A stretch of 64,000 nt of DNA from Basidiobolus meristosporus CBS 931.73 (GCA_002104905.1 MCFE01000201.1:62001-126000), one strand, 5' to 3'; shown: positions 46,101 through 59,200, counted from the stretch's first letter. Notes: generated by a model not told the origin, from the letters alone. Translations and numbers: made by a program.

Positions 46101-49100
46101 CATAATACAGCCAATTGATACAAATGATCGAGAATACTTTACCAAAAACATAACATCTATGTGGTCACCCACAGTATCGCCTATTCAAGAAACATTTGAA
46201 GAGCAACCAATCATTGAAATCTTGTCCATACCCAATTCTCCTGTCGAAGACAAGTATATTCCAACACAGCCAGATTTATCGCCAGTTGAACAGTTTGAGT
46301 TGCGTGCCGAGCCACAAAGAACCCTCTTATCCGAGATTGTTGTACCTGCTACAGCAGCTTGTACTCGTCCAGGAGATATTGATTGTGAAGATATTGAGAT
46401 AGTCATTCCTGCATCAAATATACCGCGGAATGAGTTTCTTTCCTTTGTAGATAAGACGGAGGTGCCAGAGATGCATAAGCCAGCTTATGACATCACCCTA
46501 CATCCGCCACGCACAAAAAAGACTTATTCATCCAACCATGAAAGAGTCGTCCCCAATTTTGTAATTGAAGTGCCTCCACTTAAATCTCCACGAGAGACCT
46601 TTATGATATGCACAACCTCAGCGGATGGCTCCGGTAGCGAATTGGATCCTGATGAATCCCCTGCTGAGCATCTCGAAGCCGAATATGAAGTGTACTCCTC
46701 GGAAGATGCAGCCCACTCCGATTTTGTTGATGAGGATGGACTTAGCTCATCATCTTTATCCGATGTCGTCGAAGTGACGCCAACCAAAAGGAGACGACAA
46801 GGTATTCTTTTCAGCCGTTGGAAGAAATCTTACAACCTGCCAGGGACATCAGAAAGCGATGATGATGACTGCAACAAGGTGTTGGTAGAGAGCACTCCAA
46901 CCAGAACACGAAGCCAGCATGATGTGCTGGAGCGAGATCAAGACCCATTCAGCAGACTTCCTATTCGGAAAAGCTCGAAGATTCGGAGTCAACCTACGAA
47001 GATGAGACATACCCCACGTTCATTTAAAGAAAGAAAGCCATGCTCTCTTAGTTTGAAACGCATCAGTGACTTCAAACCGAAAGACAATACTGCCATCACA
47101 TTCTTAGATGTTCTGATGAAATCGAAGAGAGTTGACCAACTTGGATATCATAGCTCACCCCGGAAGGAAAGCGTACTTAAACCAGTGGTAGAAAGCCCGA
47201 ATGATACGCCGATTGAGGGTAACGTTGAAGCTTACAACCATCCAGTGTCTGGCACTCGAGTCACTCAAGTATCTGGCGACATGAAGACACCTTCACCACC
47301 AATCCAAAGCCAGGATAAAGGGAAATCCGTGGCTCATGAGGACGATCCGTTCAGAGTAGAATCCCGCCTAGCGACTGGGTTCAGTGCTTCGGGGGAAAAC
47401 AGTGACCACAATGAAGAGGTAGCACATGTGCTTCGACTAGGGCCTACCTCAAGTCAGTTACGTGCCATTGAGCAAAATGATGTATATCACACAGGGGATA
47501 CACCACAATATTTCAGGAACCGCAACTGCTCTTTATCTCCCTTTCAAACCCCTACCAGACAGAAAGGTATTGAGCCTTTGCTACATATGTCTACACCATC
47601 TGCTTTCCCTAATCTTACACCCGGAAACAAACACACACCATCTACACCTACGAAGTGGTCTTTTAAACAAGAATTGGATTTTCTTGCTTCCCATACCCCG
47701 TCGACCGGACGTCGCTCGATCAATCGCTCACAACAAGGATTACCGCCCGTCATGCCCCACTATCCATTTGCGCCAGTATTTAAAGCGTCAAGCTCAGAAA
47801 GGCTTCCTATTACTGAACATATAGGCATTTTCAAGATCCCTATATCGCCCTTTAGTGGTCGTAGAGCTGCAATGAATCCGGTTTTAAGTAGGTTTCAATG
47901 GGGATCAAAGCGCAGTTTCATCTACCAGAAGCAACCTCCAATGTTGGAGTTCCTCGAACAGACCTGGAAGGAGTTTGATTTGCCAAAGGTTGACTATCAA
48001 GTACCCTTTTTCAGCAATAATAAGGATGTCCCGGAGAAACCTCGACTATACGCAGGAAAGCTTTGGAAGATAAAATCTAAATCAGTCGCATATTTAAAAG
48101 AATTTGAAACAAATTTGAAATCTGGACCTGATGCTGAGAATGAGCCCTATCACGGCATGAGCGAAAATCCCAAGAGAACGAAAGAACGGTTTTGGACGAG
48201 TGCAAGAACCCCACCTACTCTCGAGCAAGTCCATCGATGGCTCCAAGAAAACAAAAAGGGTCAGGAGTCATCACAAGCAACTACACCCTTTTTAAAGCGT
48301 GTAAAGCATCCGTCGCAAATAGAACCCACTACCCCTAAGAACCGATATGGCTTTAAATTAAGCCAGTTTACTCCCGTCTCATCGAGCGAGAACCAAATCG
48401 ACATTCTTTGTATCGAAATCCTCGTCAGTACCCGAAGGAATCTTTTGCCCGATCCAAACGTAGACCCTTTGAAAGCTATCTGCTACGCCTACAAGAAATT
48501 TTCCGGCTCTGATAACGGCAACACCCTGTAAGTGCCAAATTAAGACTGTAACCAAAGCCCCATAATTGCAGAGGGATTAACGTTCGAAATCTACTAGACG
48601 TACTGGATGTATACTGGTGACCCTGGAGGAGTCCAAGACCGCGCAAATAGCAGGTATATTTAGTTTGCACCGAATGAAGCAAAACACGTAAATACCAGTT
48701 CGTATGCTGATGTCTCGCCATGTTTTTCTAAAGGTCATGAAATCCGGTATGTAGCTGACGAGCGTGGCCTAATTGACACGTTGATCGAGCTGGTCCATCA
48801 GTTGGATCCTGAGATCTTGGGTGGCTTCGAAATTCACAAATCCTCTTGGGGATATTTGGCGGATCGAGCTAAACTTGCATATGGTATTGTTTTTGCTTGA
48901 TAGCCAAGATCTCTGCCTAAAACCTAACAAGATATGGAATGAACTCTTACAGGAATCGAATTGCATCAGAGAATATCGAGAATGCTAATGCAAAATCCAA
49001 ATAGCGCCTACGTGGATCCCAACAAGAACTCCTGGAATTACAAAAAATCCTCCACTTTTGTTGTTACCGGTCGACACGTACTAAACATATGGAGGATTAT

Positions 49101-51938
49101 GAGAGGCGAGGTTAGCCTGAACATATATTCCTACGAAAACTTGGTGTTTCACGTTTTACACCAAAGGTTATGTCTGAACTGCTCTTAGCCCTCGAATGTA
49201 TTTTAACACCCCCCTGATCTTTAGAGTTCCGCATTACAAACATTCCACCATTAACAAATGGATTAGCCATCCACAAAAGCTGTTCCGACTACGTGCGATC
49301 CAATACTATATAGCAAAGGCCAGCATGAATATCAGGTTACTGGAACAAACTGGTGTACTAAACCGCACTATTGAGTTTGCCAAAGTGTTTGGTGTGGATT
49401 TTTTCTCCGTCCTCTCCCGTGGCTCTCAATACAAAGTCGAATCAATGCTTTGTAGAATTGCAAAGCCCGAGAATTACTTGTTGATTTCACCAAGTAGACC
49501 TCAAGTAAGTAATTTGTGGTTGCGCATCAAGATTTCCCGAGGGATCCAGACCTGGACAAACCTATCTATATCCTAGGTTGCAGAAATGAGAGCCGTTGAA
49601 TCGCTACCACTGGTAATGGAGCCAGAATCCAACTTCTATACAAGTCCTGTCGTCGTATTAGATTTCCAGTCGCTGTATCCCTCAATTATGATTGCGTATA
49701 ATTACTGGTATGCGAAGGCTTTCTCAGTACCGGTATCATTCAATTCTTTGAATTAATCATTCGTGTTCTTATTGTTGTCGGTATAAGCTATTCGACTTGC
49801 CTGGGTAGAATTCAACCAACGTTGGAAAAACAAAAGTTCGGAGTTACCTCCTACGTTCCACCTATCGATGTTCTCTCCAAGTTTCAAGATCAGCTGAATG
49901 GTATAGATTATAATATACTTGACTGGTATTCTTAATTTCACAATAGCTTATAATCATTTCAGTGGCACCAAACGGCGTCGCATACCTAAAGCCCAGCGTT
50001 AGGAAAGGGTTATTGGCCAAGATGCTAACCGAAATCCTCGAGACTAGAGTTATGGTCAAGAAATCCATGGGAAGATACAAGAACGACAAAGTAGCACCAA
50101 ATCATCAATGATTCCATTTCTTCTGTGTACTTACAACCGCGTTCTATTAAGGCATTGACCAGCTTGTTGGATGCACGCCAGTTGAGTTTGAAATTCATCG
50201 CCAACGTAACTTATGGGTATACCGGTGCTAGTTTCTCCGGTCGGATGCCAAGTGTGGAGATCGCTGATAGTATAGTTCAAACTGGCCGAGAAACACTAGA
50301 AAAGGTCAGCTGAAATTACTTAATCGCTGAGGTTAACCATACTAAATCATCTCGGCAGACCATAGATCTCATCAATAATACTGCCAAATGGGGTGCTAGA
50401 GTAGTCTATGGTGATACGGATAGGTAATATTCTACTCATGTTCAAAACTACACACTTGACTAATTCTGGACGTAAATCCCAGTGTTTTTATTCATATCCC
50501 GGGGGCTTCGCGCGACCAAGCATTTGATATTGGCAATGAAATTGCCGAAACAGTGACCCGGATGAACCCACAACCAGTCAAACTGAAATTTGAAAAGGTG
50601 GACATTATTGATAGCCCCATCCCAAGGTTGATGTTAATTATGGCTATTACTAGGTCTATCACCCATGTGTAATGATCACGAAAAAGCGATATGTCGGATT
50701 CAAGTACGAAGCAAAAACGGATACAGAACCAGTATTCGAGGCGAAGGGGATTGAGACCGTTAGAAGAGATGGCTGCCTTGCAACGCAGAAAATGATGGAG
50801 AACTGCCTAAAGTAAGCCAATATTGTTAAACTGGGAAACCTTGCAGAACCTAACATTTGACTTTCGATAGAACACTTTTCCGGACTCAGGACCTTTCGCT
50901 AGTGAAAGACCACCTGCAAACACAATGGGCAAAGATTTTGGCCGAGCGAGTTGCCTATCAAGATTTCTTTTTCGCGAAGGAGGTGAAATTAGGCACTTAC
51001 AGGTGTGTCATCCACAATGCAAGTGGTTAACTATTGATCTGACTAATGTCGATGTTTCCTAGTGAATCCCACTTGCCACCAGGCGCACTGGTAAGCGCTA
51101 GGAAGATGGCCAAAGATCCGAACGCTGACCCTCAATATGGTGAACGAGTGTCGTATTTAGTTGTTTATGGCGGCCCCAATTCTAGACTTATGGATCAGGT
51201 TGTGTCACCAGAAGAATTCATCAAGAGCAAGTACGTAACCTTATCTTTCCATTAGTACCAGTGATGATGTTGACTTGTATTCCTAGATCCCTGCGTTTGA
51301 ATGGCCACTACTACATCACTAAACAGATCATCCCTAGTCTGTCCAGAGTGTTTAATTTGCTAGGGGCAGGTAAACCTTCCTTGTATCGACTTTAATCAAT
51401 TTCAGATATGCTAAACTCACGACCATTACAGATGTTCAGAGTTGGTATGACGAAATGCCAAAATCCTCATTTGTAATGAAATACGTAGAAACCATGGAGA
51501 ATACGGGAACCAGTAGGAATGCCAACCGGTCAACCATTGACCAGTTCTTTAAGAGTAAACACTGCTTAGTTTGTGGAGAAGTTAACTTGAATGGTAATCA
51601 TATCCCAAGCATATGTCAGGGTTTTTTGAGCTCGTTACTAACACATTTCTTAAAACCGTGTGTTAATAGAAAAACTGTTGTGCAATAGATGTTTGCAGGA
51701 CCCGCAAACCTCAATCTTTCACTTGACTAGGTCCAAACAGTATTCAGAGTCTCGAGTTCGGGATTTTCAGAAAATATGCAATGGATGTGCCGGCTTTCCT
51801 GTCAACTTCAAGCATTCCACTGAAAACTTTTGTCAGTCCTTGGATTGCCCTACTTTTTACGACCGTCTAAAATCCAACGAAAACCTCGAAATTATAAAGA
51901 AGCAGTTCAAGGCAGCTCAAGACCTGTTTTGGTATTAA
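43176..51938 (+). CDS. REV3: DNA polymerase zeta catalytic subunit (translesion synthesis)
   Basis: 27 exons, 2368 residues. Exons: 43176-43412, 43470-43521, 43575-43749, 43818-44137, 44217-44329, 44391-44665, 44731-44794, 44854-45355, 45419-45489, 45549-45798, 45857-48527, 48598-48653, 48734-48883, 48953-49166, 49225-49504, 49577-49707, 49788-49900, 49963-50090, 50152-50304, 50359-50423, 50483-50597, 50654-50811, 50871-51002, 51063-51230, 51287-51369, 51432-51593 and 51670-51938. All phases agree. The N-terminal domain has VPVIRIFGST and FQPYDAHIPFLLQF. A disordered 890-codon exon 11 follows, then the exonuclease-like region (ILGGFEIHKSSWGY). Palm motif A is DFQSLYPSIM (Asp1839), motif B is LKFIANVTYGYTGA, and motif C is YGDTDS (2002-2007). 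Two C-terminal Cys clusters (CLVC...CNRC and CNGC...C...C) should bind zinc and the Fe-S cluster that docks accessory subunits. Introns 3 and 4 are AT-AC (separate entries). Confidence 0.96.
43750..43817 (+). other. Candidate U12-type AT-AC intron (REV3 intron 3)
   Basis: 68 nt. Donor ATATCCTTA (one base from consensus), branch CCCTTAAC with its A 12 nt before the terminal AC. Splicing gives FLKIYLVNPNIVSRV, the REV3 length at this place. A U2-type alternative (GT at 43761, AG at 43818-43819) also keeps the frame but adds three residues (YPY) between conserved blocks. Confidence 0.75.
44138..44216 (+). other. Candidate U12-type AT-AC intron (REV3 intron 4)
   Basis: 79 nt. Donor ATATCCTTTA fits the consensus fully. 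The branch element ATCCTTGAT matches eight of nine positions of TTCCTTRAY, with its A 13 nt before the terminal AC. Splicing gives MEVDTVVGNIVNKDFIAERD, in the position of the conserved EVD...DILN segment of REV3. Ordinary GT-AG alternatives either remove VVGNI or leave a long hydrophobic insert. Confidence 0.88.
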
Positions 51939-54209
51939 TGAATGAGAAGTAGCTCTACCCTCACCCTCCCCTCTCCAATTCTCTTGGGAAATAAGTATTC
52001 ACATTTTAATATCTAAGAGGATTGTGTACAAATTAGACAGCTTAATAAATACTTGGTGAAACCGAACCTTGGACATAAGTGAGATTTGTAGATGAGACTT
52101 CATTGAATATATTGTGCTGCGGTCTTTATTTAGGACGTTTCGTGGATTTTGAATCATTCATTTCACTAGTCAAGTTTGCCGACTACATCCAAGGACTCCG
52201 TTGGTGACGATAAACCAGTTTATCAATACATTTATATGATGGATGACCGGCTTACGTTAGTGTGTGAACTCTGCTAAGAGCTACTCTACAGGCCTTCGAT
52301 GTCGGCAAACTCCCCTGGACTCATCCAGATCATGCAGAGTAGACAAAGAGCTAATGAAGTATTTAAAATTGATAGCTAATGCATGAAACAAAAATGATCT
52401 TGGATTACTGTGTGCTTGATATCGCATAAGATCAGCATTTAGTGCACATCCAAAACACTTCACCTCACCCGTGATTTGCCCGGATATAACCGGGAATCAC
52501 CCTGATACTTCATACTGTCATGGAACAGCCAATTCTAGCTGCCTGCAAAAAGCCAAAAGGGGTTAACTAGAGTACTAGTTAGAACAGCAAGTGAATCTAG
52601 ATAATTGGCTGATGGCCAGATTTGGAAGTGCGCATTGATTTAGTAGATAATCTAATCATTTCTGCCTCTTCCTATCTAGTAGCAACCTATCGCTAGGTGC
52701 TTGGAAGTAGCAGACCCGATGTAAAATTACATCTACAGAGGCAGCCAATAATAAGGGTTCAATGCAACTCGATCTCCAACCCGTAATCTGACACTTCAGC
52801 AATTCCTATAGGACCTGTTGGATGCCAGTTTGATACACCCATGTTATGGAGTACTGGAGTAATAGTAGTAGTAATCATGATGCCACTTCCAGCTTCCGGA
52901 CTGATGGGATCGATCTATATCATTTGTCTGTTCTTGAAGTGATTCCTGTTCAATTACATGGTCAACATCGGTCCAGATTCTCCAAAAAATGTTCACATTG
53001 TTTGAGCATGATAAGCTATCAAGACGAGTGCCAATGGCTCCTGCGTAAAGAAGTCTCGCATAATGATTGCCTGGTGCATTGAGCATTTCTAATTCCAGAG
53101 TTCTCACCCACGCCATTGGAGCACACCTTTCACCCAATAACAGAGAGGCCTAGAATTTGTTAAAGCCCCGGCAATAAGGTGTCTGCGCAGGATCATGAAA
53201 AATCATCCACGCAATTCAATGCTTTGTACTCAACATCCTTAATACGGCATCCCGAGTGTATTTGTTCTTCCGATGTAGTTGAAGGCTCGTCATTGACACA
53301 CGGTGGCTTAGCTTGTGGGCCATGATTCCATCAGTAGGTGGAAGTCAAAACAAAACTGGATTTAGGAGGAATCACATACAAGATTTCTACATGGCAGTTC
53401 TCATATTGTCTAGCGGTGCAAGATTTGAGGTGCGGTGTCAGGTGTGAGGTTATCGATGTATCTATTGGTGGCCTTGTCAAACCTAGCGAATAATCAATAT
53501 CGTGTGGCATCACACGAGTCTCCAATCCACCAATAGTGCCCCGTTAAAAATTGCGTGAGGGTAGCCACGGCAGCTATCAAGGATAAGTCGTAAGTTTTAC
53601 GAACCACCCCGAGGTTTAGCATCTTGCGTACTCCACAGTGGAGTTTAACCGAGAATTCAGTTGCACACCGGCTATCGCTGGTGATACAAATGACACTAGT
53701 ATGTTAATACGAATGTGGAGTGATGCTTTACCGCTTTTAATAAACTACAGCTAATCCAATCCATCTCCCATCGATCCCGCTTCCCTACATACTACCGGGA
53801 AGTGTCAACAGCAAAGATCTCGTCGGCACAGATGTTAAATTGCTGGCGCAGTGTAAGCTCGACAAATTATGGGGGAAATCTTGTTCATTGATGGTTGGAT
53901 AAGGAGATAGGAGTCGGGATAACTATATATGGATGTATATACATTTCAGATTCTGTATAGTAATTACTGCATTGCCTATCGCATTGTCTCGAAGACAAAA
54001 GAGTTCCGTGTGAACGAATCCAATTTGAGCGTGGCTGCCATATTTGGTAGATTTTATATTTGTATCCTTCAGAATTAAATGGCACCCCTATGAAATCGGT
54101 GTCCCGCGTTCTGAAATTTGCCTTTCGTAGCTATAAATACCGATGGGTCCGTTGGTGAGGCATGTTTGTTTTTTCTTGTTGAGTTAGTTAACTTGTTTAT
54201 GTATTGAAG
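51939..54209. other. Intergenic, no supported gene
   Basis: A 2.3-kb spacer between REV3 and DBF4. The short frames are random-looking. No tRNA or repeat is recognised. Confidence 0.5.
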
Positions 54210-55536
54210 ATGGCAGTTGAAGAAACGAACTTCCCGTATTACGTTGCGAGTAGAATCACGCAACCACAAGCGATGTCTCAAAGCTTACCTACCAGAGGCT
54301 CTCATTTCAGTTACTTCGGCAGCTCTCTCAGCTCCCAAATCTTCCTTGACCTATCTCCCACCTCCCACGTAAAGCCCGACCCAGGTTTCATTAATTATTT
54401 GGCAAAGAAATCGAAGTTCCCCATCAAGAATGAGACTATTACGCGCGACAATGCAAGCCCTGAACCCAGTTTTGATCAGTTCACTTCATGGGCCCAACCA
54501 CTGTACTTAGAGGATAGTGTGTGTAATGAGGAGGTTGTCGAGTATTCCAATTCCTTCCCCAAGTTTACATTCCTATTTGATCAACTACCCAAAGAGTCCG
54601 AGCACGACCTTGCTGAGCGCGTTAAGACCTTGTCGGGGGTAAGTCTTGACAATCTTCTCTATACACTTGACTGCGTCTTAACAAGATCGAATTCTCCCAG
54701 CATGTAGAGGCTACTTTGAACGATAAAGTCACCCATATCGTGACAACACGCTCCACTCAAGAAGTGAAAGCCTTTATTGGTATGATGGGCACTGAAGCTA
54801 GATGCCAACCGAGCAATGGTCTAGAGGAGGAGAGCACGGAATTGCAAACATTGTTGCGTAGACTTCAGAAGCAAGGAGTGAAGCTGTGGAGCTTGAATAG
54901 TGAGTGACTTGTTTTTATTGAGGAGAGAAAGGATATTTATTGATACGATGTTTAGAAATGAATCTTGTCCTTGATCAGCTTGCTCCCAAGGCTCAGGTTG
55001 CCAATGACTCTGCTGGGCATGTAGAAGTTGAGCCTGCCTACTTCAACAATCTCTTTCTTTTGGTTGAGGATGCCACTAGCGAGCATCGTCCGATAATGGC
55101 TGATGATATTATAGTGCCTGTTGACTTGGGATCTCGCAGTCCAGTGTGGGACTTTGTAATCCGAGAAAACCCTGAGTGGACACACTTGCTTCCAGAGGAT
55201 AATGTTCCGGTGAAAAAACGAAGCAAAGCACCTCGTAAACACAAAAATGGAAAAGCTGCTGCTGGGAAGCTGACAAAGCTAATCAAGCCGAAGAAGAAGC
55301 CAGCTGTGGCGAAGAAGACAAAGCGCGGTTATTGCGAAAACTGTAATACTTTGTTCGAGTGTATGGAAGAGGTAGGACATCCCATGCCGTGATTTCGTTC
55401 CTTTTGGCCACATACTCATCTAAAGTCTTACTAGCATCTGCAAGAACCCACGCACCAACAACTCTCTAGAGATTATTCTCGATACGAAGATCTTGATAGT
55501 GTAATTTCTGGAGTTCAAAGAATTGTAATATCATGA
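54210..55536 (+). CDS. DBF4: DBF4-like regulatory subunit of the CDC7 kinase
   Basis: Exons 54210-54638, 54686-54899, 54956-55371 and 55435-55536, 386 residues. Motif N (BRCT-like) runs across exons 1-2 and ends KVTHIVTTR. Motif M is in exon 3 (NNLFLLVEDATSEHRPIM). Motif C is the DBF4 zinc finger, with Cys341, Cys344, His354 and His360, split by the last intron (EE|H). Dbf4 activates the Cdc7 kinase, which phosphorylates the Mcm2-7 helicase to fire replication origins. The protein is short for the family. A very basic Lys/Ala stretch precedes the finger and may be a nuclear signal. The frame read without the last intron would lose both His ligands. Confidence 0.88.
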
Positions 55537-56027
55537 TTGCTTAGTCATGGTTGTGGCATTTAGCCAATCTTTTGTATATAGTCCACATTAATGTAATACG
55601 CAAAAACAGCATTAATTCGAAGTGTTGGTGACCATCTTAAATAAATGTAACATACGCATCTACTGATCCATGGAGGTATCAATTGAACTGTATCCACCAG
55701 CTAATTAAGGGCTGACTTGCAACGCCAAACTGCTTCCGGTATGCATAAGGCCACTTCTACCTAGATGTCATCCTGACTAATTCGCAGTCTTACCTCACGT
55801 TCACCTTTGCCATGGTACCCAAACACATTACATATATGGAATGTTGAAATGGTAAAAATGCCGGGTTTCTTTTAAACTGCAATCTATTTACTTATACTGT
55901 AGTTTCCTCAGATCTGGATATACTGAGGTGGCTAACAACTCCGAAAGTCCATTCACACAATACCAGTCGTTAGTCCGTCGACTAGTGGCTATTTTGCTGT
56001 AGCAAGTCCTCTTCTGGCCGTAATTTT
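55537..56027. other. Intergenic, no supported gene
   Basis: Spacer between DBF4 and the broken VOC gene, at the edge of the repeat-rich right part of the window. Nothing is recognised. Confidence 0.5.
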
Positions 56028-56369
56028 TTAATCCCGTTTACTAGGTTGCTTATAACAAACAGCCTCGAAATTATCCCCTTCAAAGTCGTAAACGAAAGTG
56101 GCATAATAGTTTTCACCACGTTGACTTCTTACGACAGAGACGCCATTGTCTTTACCACCACTTTCCAATGCGGCCTTATCAAACTCATCCACTTGCTTAC
56201 GGGTAGCGGCGTTAAATGCGATATGAATGTTGGTAGGACTACCTTCAGCAAAGGTAAATAAGGAATTTCCATAACACGCTGCTGTTAGGAACTCCTGCTC
56301 AATTGTGTAGCCTAGAGGCTTCGGGGCCCAGCAATAGAATGGTTTGCAACGAAAAAATTCTTGACATTG
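56028..56369 (-). pseudogene. VOC/glyoxalase-like gene remnant
   Basis: A minus-strand frame of 113 codons ending at TAA. It contains KPLGYTIEQEF, then IHIAFNAATRKQVDEFDKAAL, then SGGKDNG and YYATFVYDFEGDNFEAV, the C-terminal part of a fungal glyoxalase/bleomycin-resistance (VOC) fold. The final E in DNFEAV is the usual metal ligand position. The first beta-alpha unit is missing: the frame is closed by a stop at 56370-56372, and what looks like an older continuation sits in another frame. I found no splice sites that repair it, so it looks broken, though a distant first exon cannot be excluded. Confidence 0.65.
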
Positions 56370-56884
56370 TTACCGAGGTGATGGAGTAAAGCAGTAGTCA
56401 TACTACATTGGCCTACTCATGTTAATTGTATAGATACTGGACAACGTCACGCCGTAGGCCACTAAATACATCCTGGGAAAAATTGGTGGAAAAGTAATTG
56501 GTGCAGATATCTGTTGATAGGCCTGGCAGGTCTGACAATTGGCAATGTGTATTTAGGTTATAAGCCAATTATGTACATAGGACCAAGGATTGGGTGCAAC
56601 TGCGGATCATCAAAGGGGCAACATTGAGCCAGGTTACTGGGGATACCAACTATCCTCTCTGTGATTGGTGATGATTAAACAAACAGCTCGGGGATGACGC
56701 TTTACATTATTCTCAAGTTGTAGTTATATTTCAAATTGGATAGTACATATGTGAACAAGCAATTGAAGTGCATAATGTAAATAGCAAATAAAATATTATA
56801 TCAACAATAATGGGCAAGAACCACTTGAATTACAAAAAAGATTATTAGAAAAATAATATATTGAGGTGGGACTAGAGTACTACT
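56370..56884. other. AT-rich spacer before LINE fragments
   Basis: No gene is seen. A run of nine G (about 56893-56901) marks the boundary with the LINE-derived sequence. Confidence 0.45.
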
Positions 56885-57480
56885 GCTTCATTGGGGGGGG
56901 GAGACAGTCACCTACAGGTGAAATCTTTATTTCAGTCAAAACAAAGAAGCCAGTGCTACTGTTGTGCTTTGATACAAGAATGTGTAGCTGAGGGGATTGG
57001 TAGGTAAGTTAATAAGGAGAGCTGATAGTTCTTCAGTGCTTAATACACTGTTCAGTGGGAAGAGGGGTAAGAATGATTTGTCAACAACATTAAAAAGGGG
57101 AACATGATCTGGATTGAGGCTCATCACAAAGGGAGTGGGCAACTGCAGATGTTGCTGCCAAAGGTCTGTCAAGTACTTTAGGTAGGCCAACTTGGGTTTT
57201 TCTGACTGCAGAATGTGATGAGCATACTTCTTGACATCTTAATCTCCAAGTATAGTTCTCCAGCAGGAGCCAGGTGTGGTGTGGTGAGTTCTCTTCCAGG
57301 CCTTGATTGGTGGACTGTTGCAGTGGTGAAGTCCAAGATATAATCTGGTTCTAAGGTACAGAAGTCTGATCTTGTAGGGGGGAAACAATCACTAATGGTT
57401 GACTTCTGGATCCCCAAGTATGGTTCTCCAGCAGGAGTCATGTGTAGTGTGGTGAGTGCTCTTCCAGGCCTTGATTATGT
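56885..57480 (-). mobile_element. Truncated 3' fragment of a non-LTR retrotransposon
   Basis: Closely similar to the 3' end of the large element at the right edge: it shares the terminal GGTGAAATCTTTATTTCAG tract, the LAYLKYLTDLWQQ-coding segment and the sequence around AGTATAGTTCTCCAGCAGGA. The body is cut short and rearranged: the AGTAT.GTTCTCCAGCAGGA segment appears twice (near 57250 and 57417). Coding frames are broken, so this is a dead copy. Confidence 0.85.
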
Positions 57481-57599
57481 TGTAAGAGTCTTGGAGATAT
57501 TGGAAGTGATTGGGAGAACAAGCAGATTATGAGGTATTCACTCAATGATCTGCTGAATGTAACAGTAGTAATTATACTTTCACATGGTCTTGGCATCTC

Positions 57600-57812
57600 A
57601 ATCATGTGAAATATGTTGGGTTAGGGGAGGGGAAAGTCACCAAGGTAGGTGAAATCTTTATTTGATTTCAGACAAGTCTAACTACAAATAAAGAAGCCTT
57701 AGGGTGTAGGTGTTATAGTAAGGGCTAGGAAAAGGTTAGAAGAGCAGGGGGTCTGGGGGACGCAGTCCCCTAGAGAATAAAAAAGCAGGGGGTTTGGGGG
57801 ATGCAATCCCCC
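57600..57812. repeat. Further LINE 3' end piece plus G-rich hairpin-like repeat
   Basis: Contains a third, divergent copy of the GGTGAAATCTTTATT end (about 57651). It continues into a stretch shared with 61262-61315 (GTGTTATAGTAAGG...AGGTTAGAAGAGCAG). After that, a G-rich unit with GGGGGACGCAGTCCCC-type dyad symmetry occurs twice in tandem. Confidence 0.7.
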
Positions 57813-58330
57813 ATACTGCTCCCATACTCTTTAAATTCCCATTGGATTACTTTTCTCTCATTCTTGGTTCTGGTCCCTTAGGGTTAGAATTCCTCCTCCT
57901 AACCCTTATCACTCTAACCATAAACATTTTTACCCTACAATTGGCACATTGTCTGCTCATACAGTGGGCATGTCTGGGCCAATATTTGTCTCCCTATACT
58001 GTCCATATGCTCTGTATAAGTCTTGATGCCTATTTAATTAATAAATTGTTACTTTTAATGTATATCAAATAATTAATGGGATTCATCCCAATCTGGCCAC
58101 AATCCCATATTTTGATAAGCTTTGGGCACCTTAAACTCCGCGGCCCTAATATGATAAAAAAATTCATGGCCAATACAAATTTTCTGTAACCCAATTGCTT
58201 TTACCAAATATAAAGTGTATCCCAAAGTTCAATATATATTATGGCTATAATAGAAACTTTATTTGACACCATCACAACTACTACTTATGTTCTATGCGCA
58301 CATGTATCCCGCAGCAATTGTAAAACTTAG
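57813..58330. other. No supported gene
   Basis: AT-rich sequence between repeats. Nothing is recognised. Confidence 0.45.
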
Positions 58331-58334
58331 CCAT

Positions 58335-59200
58335 GTGGTACAAAAGTGCTTTTATTTTTCATCATGATAGTTTTACATGAGTTCCTAATGCACTTTGAAA
58401 GTATGCAGTAGCCATACCCCTACAGGTTTTAAGGATGTCCACTAGTTACGTCTACTTGTGTCTAGTGGGAGGCATCAATCATCAGCCGTGCAATACTGAA
58501 ATGCTTTTATTTTTCATCATGCTAGTTTTGTATGAATCCATAACGCACTTTCATAGTGCATGGTTACCATACCCCAACAGGTTTTAAGGATACCCACTTG
58601 CTACATTTACTTGTGTCTAGCGGGAGTCATCAATCATCAGCTGTGCGGTAATAAAGTGCTTTTATTTTTCATCATGATAGTTTTACATGAGTCCCTAACG
58701 CACTTTTATAGTGTGCAGTAACCATACCCCAACAGGTTTTAAGGATACCCACTTGCTACGTTTACTTGTGTCTAGCAGGAGTTATCAATCATCAGTTGCG
58801 CGGTATTAAAGTGCTTTCATTTTTCATCATGATAGTTTTACATGAGTCCCTAATGCACTTTTTTAGTGCGTGGTAACTATACTCCAACAGGTTTTAATGA
58901 TACTCACTTGCTATGTTTACTTGTGTCTAGCAGGAGTCATCAATCATTAGCCGTGCGGTAATAAAGTGCTTTTATTTTTCATCATGATAGTTTTACATGA
59001 GTCCCTAACACACTTTCATAGTGTGCGGTAACCATACCCCAACAGGTTTTAAGGATACCCACTTGCTACGTTTACTTGTGTCTAGCGGGAGTTATCAATC
59101 ATCAGTTGCGCAGTAATAAAGTGCTTTTATTTTTCATTGTGATAGTTTTACATGAGTCCCTAATGCACTTTTATAGTGTGCAGTAACCATACCCCCAGAA
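58335..59200. repeat. Tandem satellite-like array, period about 154 bp
   Basis: The block AGTGCTTTTATTTTTCATCA recurs near 58345, 58500, 58654, 58808, 58963 and 59118, that is every 154-155 bp, about five and a half copies. Each unit also carries TTTTACATGAGTCCCTAA, then CCATACCCCAACAGGTTTTAAGGATACCCACTTGCTACG, given here only as landmarks. Copies differ by scattered substitutions. No coding potential is seen. A diverged partial unit continues to about 59280. Confidence 0.92.

Noticed and set aside
57794-58072. Hydrophobic 92-codon frame beside the satellite
   Set aside because: Its Leu/Ile-rich content follows from the pyrimidine-rich DNA; there is no start context or known family.
58335-59200. 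CRISPR array
   Set aside because: The repeated unit is the whole 154-bp period with no distinct spacers, and the organism is eukaryotic. It is a tandem satellite.
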